In this document: piece after piece, positions 1-10,837 of the stretch
How positions within the stretch are numbered: position 1 is the first letter of the stretch
How the letters are laid out: each line of letters begins with the position of its first letter
Assembly (NCBI RefSeq): GCF_047948215.1
Contig: NC_134467.1
Span: 38,996,520-39,060,519, forward strand
DNA length: 64,000 nt
Direction of reading: 5' to 3'
Source: Lycorma delicatula
Taxonomy: Eukaryota > Arthropoda > Insecta > Hemiptera > Fulgoridae
Position numbers and translations under genes: made by a program
The notes under the pieces: model-generated
The model's database searches: none
What the model was told of the DNA's origin: nothing
What the model saw: the letters and a program-made list of their open reading frames with translations, nothing else

Positions 1-547
1 TGTAAAAATAAAAAGCAACAGTAAATTAGTTGGGGAAATTTCTAAGGGCGATAGCAAATTTAACAATATGCACCAAAATCAAAGTATGGTAGAACAGCTA
101 GGATACCGGGTACTTCCTTCTTGTATACAGCATGAGTTTATTCATAATTTCTTAACTTTGCTCATAGAAGAAAATGTTCGGGAACCTTTTTATGTACTTA
201 GTTTTTTACACTACTGATATTTTTTTTTTCATACGATTAAAAATAAACAAAAATACTGACGAAAAACTAATTCTTTTTAAATTTTAATTTTTTTTAAAAA
301 ACTACGTTTTCCCCACTAAATAAATTTGCAAAATCAATCAAATCGTTAAATATTGATAACTTTTACGTACTTTTACATAAATCTACCAAAGTTATATAAA
401 AATATATTTTTTAAATTAATTTTTTTATAACGAACTTTTACTCATCTCATATATTACAAAAAAACACAAACATTGTACGAAATATATATTTACTATAAAA
501 CTAAATTATAAATTTATGCTACGAAATAAAACTATTTATTTGAAAAA
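1..547. other. AT-rich flank, no gene seen
   Basis: Homopolymer-rich AT sequence. No coding frame of interest and no recognisable repeat was seen before the C1 element begins near 548. Confidence 0.5.
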
Positions 548-763
548 AATGTGAAATTCTTAAAAACTTTCAGGACATGTTTTATTGGTAAAAATAATGA
601 AACTTGACGATTTCTTACGTTATTTGAGCTGGGAAATAGAGGAGAATAGATCCAAGAACTGAAACTCCAGTAAGATTTAAGATATTCGACGTAAAACATA
701 TAATTTGGTATCGAAATAATAACATATAATTTTGGTTTTTTTTTTACGTTTGTAGTACAATAG

Positions 764-1795
764 ACTGGAATAAAATGTTCAACATTTAAAAAAAATTAGA
801 GTTCAAATACAGAGATACAAGAACAATTGATAATATTTACAGGAACCAAACAGTAACAGTAATAATTGAAGAACATATGAAAGAAGCCGTAATAAGAAAG
901 GGAGTACGACAAGGATGTCCCCTATTCCCGTTACTTTTTAATTATTTACATAGAACTACCAGTTAATGATGTTAAACAATTTAGATTTTAGTAACAGTAG
1001 AAGGTGAAAAGATAAAGATGCTACGATTTGCTGATGATATAATAATTCTAGCTGAGAGTAAAAAAGATTTAGAAACAACAATGAATGGCATGGATGAAGT
1101 CCTACGCAAGAACTACCTCATGAAAAGAAACAAGAACAAAATGAAAGTAATGAAATGTAGTAGAAATAACAAAGATGGACCACTGAATGTGAAAATATAA
1201 GGAGAAAAGATTATGGAGGTAGAAGAATTTTGTTTTTTTGGAAGTAGAATTATTAGAGATGGACGAAGCAGGAGCGATATAAAATACCAAATAACACAGG
1301 CGAAACGAGCCTTCAGTCAAATATAATTTCTTTACATCAAAAATTAATTTAAATGTCAGGAAAATATTTTTGAAAGTATATGTTTTGAGCGTCGCTTTAT
1401 ATGGAAGTGAAACTTGGACGATCGGAGTATCTGAGAAGAAAAGATTAGAAGCTTTTGAAATGTGGTGCTATAGGAGAATGTTAAAAATCAGATGGGTGGA
1501 TAAAGTGACAAATGAAGAGCTATTGCGGCAAATAGATGAAGAAATAAAAGCATTTGGAAAAATATAGCTAAAAGAAGAGACAGACTTATAAGGCCACACA
1601 TTAAGGCATCCTGGAATAGTCGCTTTAATATTAGAGGGACAGGTAGAAGGAAAAAATTGTGTAGGCAGGCCACGTTTGAAATATGTAAAACAAATTGCTA
1701 GGGATGTAGGGGGTATACCGAAATGAAACGACTAGTACTAGATAGGGAATCTTGGAGAGCTGCATCAAACCAGTCAAATGACTCATGACAAATAA
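764..1795 (+). pseudogene. LINE-1 reverse transcriptase fragment (copy a)
   Basis: This is a 5'-truncated non-LTR retrotransposon. Pieces of the RT domain are readable in changing frames: a VDWNKMF block, RQGCPL..PLLFN (RT motif 4, about 905-945), FADDIIILAES (the catalytic YADD-type box at about 1023-1055), then the downstream block ending LDRESWRAASNQSND near 1787. Frameshifts and stops break it many times, and only short open pieces of 60-65 codons remain. Compared with the intact copy at 20.6-21.7 kb it has lost most of the upstream RT motifs. A 10-bp repeat AGTACAATAG at 754-763 and 1796-1805 flanks it inside element C1 and looks like the target-site duplication. Confidence 0.85.
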
Positions 1796-1919
1796 AGTAC
1801 AATAGCTTTGGTAAATGACTAACAAATGCGGAAGATTTTGTAACAAAACTTGTAGAGAATTCAATTCTGAGAAAATTGATGTAATATAGCCAATAAAAAC
1901 TTATGAAAATCGGTTTTTT

Positions 1920-2577
1920 ACTTCCTTGTACGAAATAAAGGAAGTATTGTGATGGCGAAAAATTTCGGTTTTCAGATTTTAACGGAAATAACCATTTTGA
2001 CCATCCCTGAATCCTTTTTGATTAGTTTCGGCGTGACGTCTGAACGTACGTATCTCGCGTAACTCAAAAAACGATTAGCCTTAAAAATTATGAAATTTTG
2101 GGTTAAGGACTGCCGTAACATCTAGTTTTGTACTTCTTTTGATTGCAATCGACTGGCCCAAAATTGTCCAAAAAAGGGCCAAAATCCAAAAAAATGGATT
2201 TTGGGCTTTTTCTTAACTGCAGTAATAAGCTCTAATTAAGAGCTTTTCAATGATATATCATAAGTGGTACTTATTTTTATTGGTTCCACAGTTATAGCTT
2301 AATAAAATATTTGGATCTTACAACGGAAGGCACATCGGTTCAAATCACCGAAAAATCACAAAAAAGATAAGACTTCGTCTCTTTTTTTTTTAACATTATT
2401 TTTTTTTATTTTAGATATATTGATTTATTAATCTCTACGCGTATTGAATAATTCAACAAAAAAATAAAAAATATCATAAGTTATTAATGAAAGAAAATTT
2501 TATATACTTTCATTTAAAAAAAATATGTACATGTAATTTAATAGGCGTACAAGGAAGTCAAGTGGTGTCCACAACAG
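1920..2577 (+). repeat. Repeat B copy 1, nested in C1
   Basis: This is a dispersed repeat of about 650 bp. It begins ACTTCCTTGTACG (1920-1932) and carries the inverted motif CGTACAAGGAAGT at 2546-2558, close to its right end. Inside are a segment with GGTTCAAATC that resembles an RNA polymerase III B box (about 2338) and an AT-rich 3' half. Homologous copies are at 27.7, 34.3, 40.2, 52.6 and 55.7 kb. C1 sequence resumes on both sides, so B inserted into C1. There is no coding frame and the class is not known to me. Confidence 0.65.
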
Positions 2578-2659
2578 ATTTTTTATTGAAGCAAAACGAA
2601 CGAAAAATGTACAGAAAATCATATTATTCTGTACCTAACGGTATTCCTCTTAATATAGC

Positions 2660-3146
2660 ACAAAAAAACAAACTTGAAATGTTAAATGATAACATAAGTT
2701 ACAGAAATCCGTCGAAATTCCCTCCTTCAATGTACACAGCACTCTTCCCGACGTAAAATATTTCCGCATCATCACAGTAACGTTTCGTGTAAATTCAATA
2801 GTATTTCTCGTATTTTAATGAGTAAATCTTCTTCAGCATTAACTTTTTGTCGGTATACTATTCGTTTTCATATGGTTCCAAATTAAGTAATCTAGTGGAG
2901 TTACGTCAGGTGATGTGGTGGCCAATCAAGTGGACCACTACGTCTAATACAGTTTAATAAACTACCATTCAAGCGATTTCTAGCTATTAAAGAAAAAATA
3001 TGACGTTGCATTAAAGTACTTGAAAATCATTTACAATTTACGAGTAGTATTTTGTAAAGGTACATCCTCCAAAAGAGTCGGCAAACTATTTTATAAAAAA
3101 TGAACGTATGTATCCAAATTCTATATTAAATTCTAAATTTAAAGTA
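2660..3146 (-). pseudogene. Tc1-like transposase remnant of C1, C-terminal part
   Basis: On the minus strand the sequence reads, with frameshifts, SLIARNRLNGSLLN, then GPLDWPPHHLT, then LLIKIREILLNLHET and a terminal REECCVH-like block. These match the region between the second and third catalytic acidic residues and the C-terminus of the related copy at 29.5-30.2 kb (GPIQWPPR, LLIKI, RNEPEMIRKSTGNILRRAEYWVYYEGGNFKQL in pieces). Stops and frameshifts are frequent, so it is not functional. It is cut at 3146 by the DD41D-type element. Confidence 0.6.
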
Positions 3147-4464
3147 CAGGGTTATCATAAAATAATGGTGCGGTTTCAGTAATTCATAGGAAGATTGTAG
3201 GGAAATTTCTAGATGTTATATTGATATCTCTGAAAGCCTCCAACCTAAAAGTTTGTTTATCAGCAGTTGTAACCACAAGGTCAGTTATGGTATTGTTGTT
3301 GCGGTGAGTTTAGTGAGTTACTATGTTTCGGATAAACACAAAGCAAAGTATGTTTTATTGATGGCCGAATTAAAATCCGTAATTTTAGTTCGACGTGCGT
3401 TTCGACGTGAATTCGGAAGAGATCCACCGCACAAAAATAACATGACACTTTGGTTCAAACGATTCGAAAAAAACCGGATCGGTTAAGAAACAGATATCAA
3501 CCGGAAGACCAAGTGTACCGGACGAAACGGTTGAACTAATTAGACGATCGGCAATTAGAACTCCTGGGAAGTCCATCCCCCCGTCGAAGCGTCGAATTAG
3601 GTATTCCAAAATCAATAGTTCACAAAGTTTTACATAAAAAACTGAAATTACACGCTTATAAAATCCAGATAGTGTAGGAATTGAAACCCGATGATGGTGT
3701 AAATCGTTACAATTTCGCTGTTGAAATGTCGGACAGAATAAGTGAAAACGAATCATTTTTAGATGATATAATTTTTACAGACGAAGCTACATTCCATGTG
3801 AATAGATGCGTTAACAGACACAATTCCACGAATATGGGGCTCTGAAAACCCACACGCAATTATTGAGAAACAACGCGATTCGCCTAAAGTTAATGTTTGG
3901 TTTGGTGTGATGAAAAATCGTGTAATAGGGCCTTTCTTCTTTGCTGAAAAATAATTAATGGAGTCGTGTATCTCGACATGTTAACCGATTATTGCTTTCC
4001 TCAGCCGGATGAACTCGAAAACATTCATCGACTTCATTTCCAACAAGACGGTGCTCCCCCGCACTTCAATGTATCGGTCACGGACGCTTTGAACGAAAAA
4101 TTTGGAGCTCAATGGATAGGCCGGCAAGGACCAATACTTTGGCCTCCAAGGAGTCCAGACCTGACACCTTGCGATTTTTTCTTGCGGGGGTACAACAAAA
4201 GCGTTGTTTATACAAAAAAAAATTCGCGATCTAAACCACTTAAAAAACAGGATTAATGACAACCATTAACGAAGAAATGTTAACTAATGTTTGGAGAGAA
4301 GTTGAGTATCGTTTGGACATTTGTCGAGCGACTAAGGGCGCACATATTGAAATTTATAATAATGTAAAAAAATGTTTGAGACGACAAATTTGAAAAATAA
4401 AAATCATAAACTGTAAGTAATTCTGTTTTAATTTAAACCATGTTCAAAACCGCACCATTCTTTT
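3147..4464 (+). mobile_element. DD41D-type Tc1/mariner-like element, copy 1
   Basis: The element starts at a TA (3145-3146) with CAGGGTTATCATAAAATAAT. At the right, CCGCACCATTCTTTTA (about 4450-4465) is the inverse of its subterminal GGTGCGGTTT block. The last dozen bases of the right inverted repeat (TGATAACCCTG, seen in the copy ending at 60564) are missing. It carries a broken transposase and sits inside element C1. Confidence 0.8.
3253..4394 (+). pseudogene. Broken DD41D-type transposase (copy 1)
   Basis: A Tc1/mariner superfamily transposase is readable across frames. In order: an N-terminal helix-turn-helix part (AELKSVILVRRAFRREFGRDPP, in pieces), a GRPSVPDETV linker, FTDEATFHV with the first catalytic Asp (about 3778), RIWGSENPHAIIE, FQQDGAPPHF with the second Asp (about 4045), and WPPRSPDLTPCDFF with the third Asp. 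I count 41 residues between the second and third acidic positions. Frameshifts near 3480, 3580 and 3820, a stop near 3670 and another near 3950 inactivate it. A second, different-lesion copy is at 59.4-60.5 kb. Confidence 0.85.
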
Positions 4465-4465
4465 A

Positions 4466-4690
4466 AATCTGCCAAATTAGTAAATAACTATTACTAAAAT
4501 CTACAGTAAAGTTTTCATTGAAAACCAGTATATGAAATTCATCTTGTACTAGGCCTGAACTACGCCGAATATGCTAAATCAAACGATGTTCATTAACGTG
4601 ATTATTTACTTGTCGTTCAATAGAAAACGAACACTTTGGAAGTGAACCTTTCGTTTGTAAATGCTGATATACCGAGGAATATTTATTAGG
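4466..4690 (-). pseudogene. C1 transposase remnant, N-terminal part
   Basis: On the minus strand one frame reads VYQHLQTKGSLPKCSF then SIERQVNNHVNEHRLI, resembling the linker between the two N-terminal helix-turn-helix units of insect Tc1-like transposases. It is separated from the rest of the C1 transposase by the DD41D-type element, which fits insertion of that element into the C1 gene. The match is by eye and the stretch contains stops. Confidence 0.4.
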
Positions 4691-5190
4691 TACAGAAAGA
4701 ATATGACCTATTTTTCGTTTGTTTTGCTTCAATAAAAAAACCGTTAAGTTTTTTATTTACTTTTTATTGGCTGTATTTACATTAATTTACTCAGAATTAA
4801 ATTCTCTTAAAGTTTTTTCCGCATTTAATAATAGCCACTTAACAAAGCAATTTTAATATAAACCTAAAAAAAAAACTTGTTTTTCGACACCTAGTTTTGT
4901 GTTTTACGTCGGACATATTATTATAAACTACTGGAGTTAAAGTTATGGAAACTATTTCATCCTATTTCCCAGCTCAAATTACATAAATAACAACCAAAAC
5001 TTTACTCCTTAATCTGAATCCCAAAAATTACAATAGAATTTTTTTTTATAAGAGTTGAAATACGGGCGAAATCTTTCGCTAATCGTAACTCAAAAATAAA
5101 GCGTTTTTCAAAACCTACGTTTATACGATTCTCTTTTCATTATTTTCACCAATGTCCTGTAAGTTTTTCGATTTCTTCCTTGGACACCTG

Positions 5191-6329
5191 TATATAATAT
5201 ATTCGAAAGCAATTAAAAAAAAAAAAAATAGTTGCAAAGCATAACTAAATTATATAAAAATAACTGCCGATAAGTATTAAGCTTAATTATTCGCTTCATA
5301 ATAATTATAAATCGAAATTAATTATCGATTTTTAAAACAATTATGTAATTTTCGATCAATGTTATTTTAAAAAAACCGTCGTTGAAAAAAAAAATTAAAC
5401 CTCAAAATTTCAAAATAGTTTCGTGAAATAAAAATCTTTACTACGGGTTAATTTATTCACAAATTTTATCTGAAATACAACAAAAATGTAATTCTATTTA
5501 AATTTATAACAAACAAACAAACAAAGCGTACCATACTAATATAATTACAAATCTATAACTCTATTACGAAAAGAAAAAAAAAATGACCTTGAGTTAGGTC
5601 GTTCAAAAAAAAAAACTACAAATATTAAAACCTACACTAGTTAAACTAGTTATGACGTCATCTATGTTGTCATGAAGAACAACACCACAGACTCTTTAAA
5701 ACATAGCTTGCTTTTTTTTTGTTTAACACCCTTCCTTTTTCCTTCCATCTTTATCTTTTACTTTTCACTCGTAATTATCTAGCCATCATCTATCTTTCTC
5801 GTTCTTTCTTTATAGTATAACATACCTACACAACACACCAACCAACAATAATGCCATAAGAACATTATGTACATCCTACTATAGTAGGCATGAACCATTA
5901 AAAAACATATACTTCTACAGAAACACAGTCGATAATACAAAATACAAAAAAAAAAGATATTTTAACTCCCAACTACGTTAACGTAACAAATTATGAATTT
6001 ATTTATTAAATTAAATGAATACAGATTAAAAACAAAAAATAATAGAACAATTAAAAAGAAAACTCAAAACTAAAATGCGCATTTCGACTATTTACAAATC
6101 ATCTTCAATAATAAATTGTTATATTGTTCCTTATCCTTAATTAGTAGTGCAAGAGGGTCGTTCAATAATTAAAGAGAAACGGTATTTTACAAGAAATAAA
6201 TTTAAAAAATTTATCTGCCAAAAAACACTGCTCTTTTAATGCAACATAATTTTTAAAGAGTGTGCGGTGACAAATTTTGTATATAGCATTTTTAATTTTT
6301 TTTAAAATTTATTTATATATATATAATGA
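5191..6329. other. AT-rich, no gene seen
   Basis: The stretch holds poly-A/T runs, a T/C-rich patch around 5700-5820 and scattered short repeats. I see no coding region or recognisable element. Confidence 0.5.
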
Positions 6330-7107
6330 TATCCCTGAGAAAGACAAAAATCATGGGATTTCTGGTAAAGTTACCTGTTACGATCAAAAATCATTCTAGG
6401 GGGGGGGGGGATAAGATTTTTGAACAGGTCTCATTTTAATTACCTACGGTTTTTCTTTCTTTTTCCTGTTTAGCCTCCGGTAACTACCGTTTAGATAATT
6501 CTTCAGAGGATGATATGTATGAGTGTAAATGAAGTGTAGTCTTGTACATTCTCAGTTCGACCATTCCTGAGAAGTGTGGTTAATTGAAACTCAACCACCA
6601 AAGAACACCGGTATTCACGATCTACTATTTAAATCCGTGTAAAAATAACCCACTCTAGCCGGTGGGTTCTAGACTTACTGTTTATCTACAACTATATTGT
6701 AGTTTGAGTTTTAAAAAAAACTGGTTTTACTAGGACTTGAACGCTGAAACTCTCGACTTCCAAATCAGCTGATTTTAGGAAGACGCGTTCATCACTAGAC
6801 CAACCCGGTGGGTTAATTACCTAGGCTGTGATATTACTTATGAAAACGATAAGAAGATATTTAGATTTCAAGTCATTTGTGGAACAATAAGACGAACACT
6901 GTATAGAAAGGTGCTGTATGAGACTCAAATGAAGTTTTATAAAGTTATGGCTGTTCCTACTCTGTTGTATGGCTCTGATGGTTGGGTCATATCAAAAAGA
7001 CAGCATGGTAAAAGGGTGTACTAGACAAGATCGTTTTAGGAACGACGATATCAGGAAAGAGTTAAATGTTCAACCCTTGTGCGACACAATAGTAGAGAAC
7101 AGGGAGA
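6330..7107 (+). pseudogene. RTE-like LINE fragment (LINE-2) split by a SINE
   Basis: Before the SINE the sequence encodes KTKIMGFLVKLPV and EQVSHFNYLG. After the SINE (from 6824) it continues CDITYEND, RFQVICGTIRRTLYRK, KFYKVMAVPTLLYGSDGWV, then with a frameshift RNDDIRKELNVQPLCDTIVE. This is the order found at the C-terminal end of RTE-like non-LTR polymerases from arthropods. Catalytic RT motifs lie upstream and are absent, so this is a 5'-truncated fragment. Stops interrupt it. The frame crossing the SINE insertion site (FNYLG/CDI) is what proves the interruption. Confidence 0.75.
6447..6812 (-). mobile_element. SINE-1 copy 1, inserted in LINE-2
   Basis: Minus-strand tRNA-derived SINE. 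The 3' tail (TTTCTTTCTTTTTCCTG) is at the left and the tRNA-like head (AACCCGGTGGGTT) at the right. An identical 11-bp flank TTAATTACCTA (6436-6446 and 6813-6823) is the target-site duplication. A foreign segment of about 65 bp (about 6644-6710) lies between body and head and is repeated at 7570-7620. Confidence 0.85.
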
Positions 7108-7275
7108 GGGTAATTGAAACCCAACCACCAAAGAACATCGGTATCCACGATCCAGTATTCAAATCCGTCTAAAAATAACTGAATTTACAAGGACTTGAAC
7201 ACTGGGACTCTCTAATTCCAAATCAAATGATTTGGGAAGATGCGTTTACCAATAGACCAACCCGGTGGGTTCAGG
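7108..7275 (-). mobile_element. SINE-1 copy 2, 3'-truncated
   Basis: The head and first half of SINE-1 are present, with the CCAACCCGGTGGGTT head at the right. The left end abuts LINE-2 directly at the GTAATTGAAACCC block, and the 3' tail portion is missing. Confidence 0.8.
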
Positions 7276-7289
7276 GTCGAAACCTATCG

Positions 7290-7576
7290 TCGTTTTCCTG
7301 TTTAGCCTCCGGTAACTACCTTTCAGATAATACTTCAGAGGATGATATGTATGAGTGTAAATGAAGTGTAGTCTTGTACATTCACAGTTCGAGCATTCCT
7401 GAGATTTGTAGTTAATTGAAACCCAACCACCAAAGAACACCGGTATCCACGATCTAGTATTCAAATCCTTGTAAAAATAACTGACTTTACAAGGACTTGA
7501 ACGCTGGAACAACTCTCGAATTCCAAATCAGCTGATTTGGGAAGACGCGTTCAACACTAGACGAAGCCGGTGGGTT
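7290..7576 (-). mobile_element. SINE-1 copy 3
   Basis: Nearly full-length minus-strand SINE-1. It runs from the tail TTTTCCTGTTTAGCCTCCGG to the head GCCGGTGGGTT. It lies just downstream of copy 2 in the same orientation. Confidence 0.85.
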
Positions 7577-7951
7577 CTAGACTTACTGTTTATCTACAAC
7601 TATATTGTAGTTTGAGTTTAAAAAAAAAAAATGTATTCACTGTGAAATAACACCCCGCTTCAGTTTGAATATAATTTCAAATAATAAACTGTGATTTTAG
7701 AAACCAGGAATTATCAAATTCCAAGAAAAAAAATTTACCTAAAAAAATTCCCCGTTAAAACGTTATTCCCAGATACGTTAAAACTCTACTCAGGAAAAAA
7801 TTTAGAGCCAGATTTCATCTGTTCTTGATAAAAAAAAATAAATAAAATCCTTTTGACGTAAAAGGCGAAAGGAATTATGGGAGCTGGAATTCTTATCTGA
7901 ATTATGAATTAATTCACCACAGAATCTTACAAAGAAGCTTGTATGTGGGAA
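7570..7951. other. Local repeat segment and AT-rich spacer
   Basis: 7570-7622 repeats the segment found inside SINE-1 copy 1 at about 6658-6712 (GGTTCTAGACTTACTG...). The remainder is AT-rich with no coding signal. Confidence 0.5.
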
Positions 7952-8028
7952 TTCCATGCCTGACCGGGATTTGAACCCGGGACCTCTGGATGAAAGGCTG
8001 ACACCGATACTACTCCGTCAAGGAAATC
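7952..8028 (-). mobile_element. SINE-2 head, tRNA-like
   Basis: On the minus strand a tRNA-like block contains a B-box sequence (GGTTCAAATCCCGG type, at about 7965-7982) followed by TCAGGCAT. The start resembles other SINE-2 heads (CTTGACGGAGTAGTA type). The body differs from the 24.4 and 24.9 kb copies, so only the head is annotated. It lacks a clean cloverleaf acceptor stem and is unlikely to be a working tRNA gene. Confidence 0.6.
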
Positions 8029-10150
8029 GAAAAAGTTATGTTCTCTTACATAAGGGTTTTAACGGAATTAAAAGAAAAATTTAATATAATGTTACTTTAT
8101 TTTTTGTAATAGAAGTGGAAGAAATTGAGGACAGTGAATGTATGGACGATAAATCTGAAAAAAAAAACAAATTTGATAGGCCGAATGTTACAGTAAGGAT
8201 AAATCGACCAGAAGGTCTACTTTAATTCGTTTCTCTGAGATTTCGATTTTTATTATTTTTATAAAATATGAATTACAACGATCGCGGCTTTTTACACATC
8301 ATGAATAAAAGAAAGAAAAACAAAATAAAATATAAAAAAAGACAAATCGATCGACAGATTAATTAAAAATAAAAATAAAGAACTCCAGTAAATCAATTAA
8401 TAAAGTAAAAAATAAAAATGAAGTCAAACAAAAAACAAAATTATATAATAAACTAGCCAAAGATATTACAAGTATTATTCCGACGTGTGTGTGCGTATAA
8501 GCAAATGTTGAGGCATTGACCTGTATTGACCATCTGGGAATTATCGTCACAAGAGATCAGACGATGTCTGCCTCCTACAATGCATGATGATTATTCTCTG
8601 TCTAGAGCGCGCGCGCGCGCGTGCGTGCGTGTATACAATTAATATAAGATCTTTGTGATATCCACCATCAGTGAAGAAGTAAAACTATATACGCCAATCG
8701 TAAATAATAAAAATAAATCGTTATTCTTTTTATTTTCTTTTATCAATTTAATTGGTCGGAATTAGAACAAATAAAAATAAATAAATCGACATTAATAATT
8801 TCAAAAGACACATTAATTAACTTCATCGCCAAATTACAAAGAGGATGAACAAAAATTATTAAAAAATAAAACCAACAATTTTACAATACAAGAATATTAT
8901 TATTCAATACTCTATACCAATCGAAGGCGTGGCATGGTGACCCTCCCCACCACTTAAAAGCGGGGGCGTGGCATAAAGACCACGCCTCCACTTAAATTAT
9001 AATTATGTAAGTGGAGTAAGAGATCCTCCCTCAGAGCCAGACCAGTACAGTTGTGAAGTGGCATAATTTTTCCCCAAATATAATTGTATAATCAATTTCT
9101 GACTCCACAAGTTATAAAGTTAATGTCGTACAAGAAATATATACATATAAAAAATAATAAACGAATAAAAAAATTCGAGTTTGAAACTCGTAATATACAT
9201 CGTCTGAATAATTAATCGGATGGAGACATTTAATTTATCCTGCTATAAACTACCGTACCAGCCTTTAATATGCTTCCGTTTATTTGAGTGAAATCTTTTC
9301 TAAAATATTTCGGATTTACATCCAATGAGAAGCCGCTGTTTTATTTTTGTAATAATAACACGTAATTTTATTTTCAAGAGTAGGAACAAAAAATTTACAA
9401 AAAAACCGGGTATATGAAATGTCGCTATACTATGGTGAAAAAAAAAAAAAAATACAATGGTAAGTTTGTATAACCAGCAGTCTCGTTAATTGAACGTAAA
9501 TCACTTAGCAGAAATTTGGTTTATGCTTTATGTTTTTCTAATGGAAAGTTTATTATATTTACGGCTGAAACGAAGAGATCGTTTGTACGGCCACGCAAAT
9601 CGTTGTCGATTAGAAATACATACACAACCACGATTGTAAAAATGATCCTCTCAAGATATTAGACCACTGTTTACGAAGCGGAAAAATGACACCAAGCGAA
9701 ATCTTCTACAAAAGCGGATTTTCGTCCAGGTTTAATGTACAGATACCTCCATAATGTGATCCGTAACTGCTAGTTAAAAAAAATTATTCTAAATCTACAT
9801 TCATCTCCCTAAATTGTAACATACTGATTCTAGTGCTTCATTTACTTTTCCAACATGAAATCCAGATCATCTTTCCAAACAACTTAACAATTCACCTCCA
9901 CGGCTTTTAAGACTTCTAGATTAATCTCTGGTTATCGCCCTTTCATGTTCTTCTTCACCACTGACAACAGTCTGCTAAACTACACCGGCAAATGATCCCC
10001 TGATTCCACAGACGACCCCCCCCCCACACACACACACACAACACGAAAGAACGAACAGAAATTACCCTCCTTTTTTCTCCTCCTCCCTGTCTCCAGACAG
10101 CAAAAACGAAATCACAACCAAATTGGTACTATTGCAAGTTTCCTACTTGT
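8029..10150. other. AT-rich interval with microsatellite and a GC-box cluster
   Basis: There is no coding region. A (CG)n then (TG)n tract lies at about 8605-8633. A GC-richer patch at 8930-9060 contains GGGGGCGTGG and its near-inverse CCACGCCTCC. C-rich and CA-rich runs occur at about 10013-10042. The rest is AT-rich. Confidence 0.5.
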
Positions 10151-10154
10151 TTAA

Positions 10155-10500
10155 AATTATTAATAACTAGCAATCCCGACAATGCTTCGCTATAGCTAGA
10201 TATGAGTAATATATATATATAGATTAAATTAACGCAATTGAAAACTTGATAAAACATTAAAAAAATGAGCATTACGGCACTTCACAAAATTTAATCTGTC
10301 CCCTTTTCCCATTTTCATTTTTACCACACTGTCTTTCCCTTTCCTCTTTTCCTTTTTTATTTTTTTCTGCTATTCCGTTTCCATTTCCTTTTCCCCATCA
10401 TCCCTTTTCCGATTTTTCCCTTTCTACCTCCCCCCCCCCCCGCCGTGTAAATCGGTTCAGTAGTTTTTTAGTCCAAAGCGGACACACATATCGAAAACAT
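10155..10500. repeat. Dispersed repeat with AATGCTTCGCTAT motif
   Basis: The motif ACAATGCTTCGCTATAGC at about 10178 recurs as GGCAATGCTTCGCTATTGC at about 33671. Downstream, ATCGGTTCAGTAGTTTTTTAG (about 10450) resembles the tail of common insect dispersed repeats. Class and boundaries are not clear. Confidence 0.4.
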
Positions 10501-10837
10501 TGAAATGGAATCGTAAAATATTTAGTATAACGTCTGTTGCTTTTACCTTCAACAGATAGCGCTATTTTTTTTTTAAAAAAAAGCACGTTTTTACTTGTTA
10601 CAGATGCGACATTTTTTTATATGGTGTAACCGTTGATCAAATCGAATTTGGAAACCGCTTCCACTGTTTGAAATTAAATTTTCAAATCTATTTAATTTAT
10701 CGAGAAAAGTAGCTTTAAAGGTGCGACGATATACGGCGCGGCCTGTAATATTAATTAACCATTATCACTTTGTCATTTTAGTGTAAGCGAGATGCGACTG
10801 GCCTTCACGTGCCTCCGGATGCTTGCAAAAAATAAAA

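Larger units (their letters stand above)
548..5190 (-). mobile_element. Tc1-like element C1 with long inverted ends, carrying three nested insertions
   Basis: The left part (548-763, 1806-1917, 2578-2660) and the right part (4680-5190) are inverted copies of each other. Shared landmarks include a GAGCTGGGAAAT block, a GTAAAACA block, GAATT-rich stretches and an end block running into TTGCTTCAATAAAAAAA / its reverse complement. The right end reads GGACACCTG followed by TA, as expected for a Tc1/mariner terminus. Between the arms lies a decayed transposase on the minus strand (2660-4690). Three later insertions interrupt it: LINE-1 at 764-1795, repeat B at about 1920-2577, and a DD41D-type element at 3147-4464. 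Removing them leaves about 1.6 kb. The left tip is eroded, so its outer boundary is approximate. Confidence 0.65.

Noticed and set aside
6395..6412. G-run as a G-quadruplex
   Set aside because: It is a single G homopolymer in a decayed LINE frame, not four spaced G-tracts.
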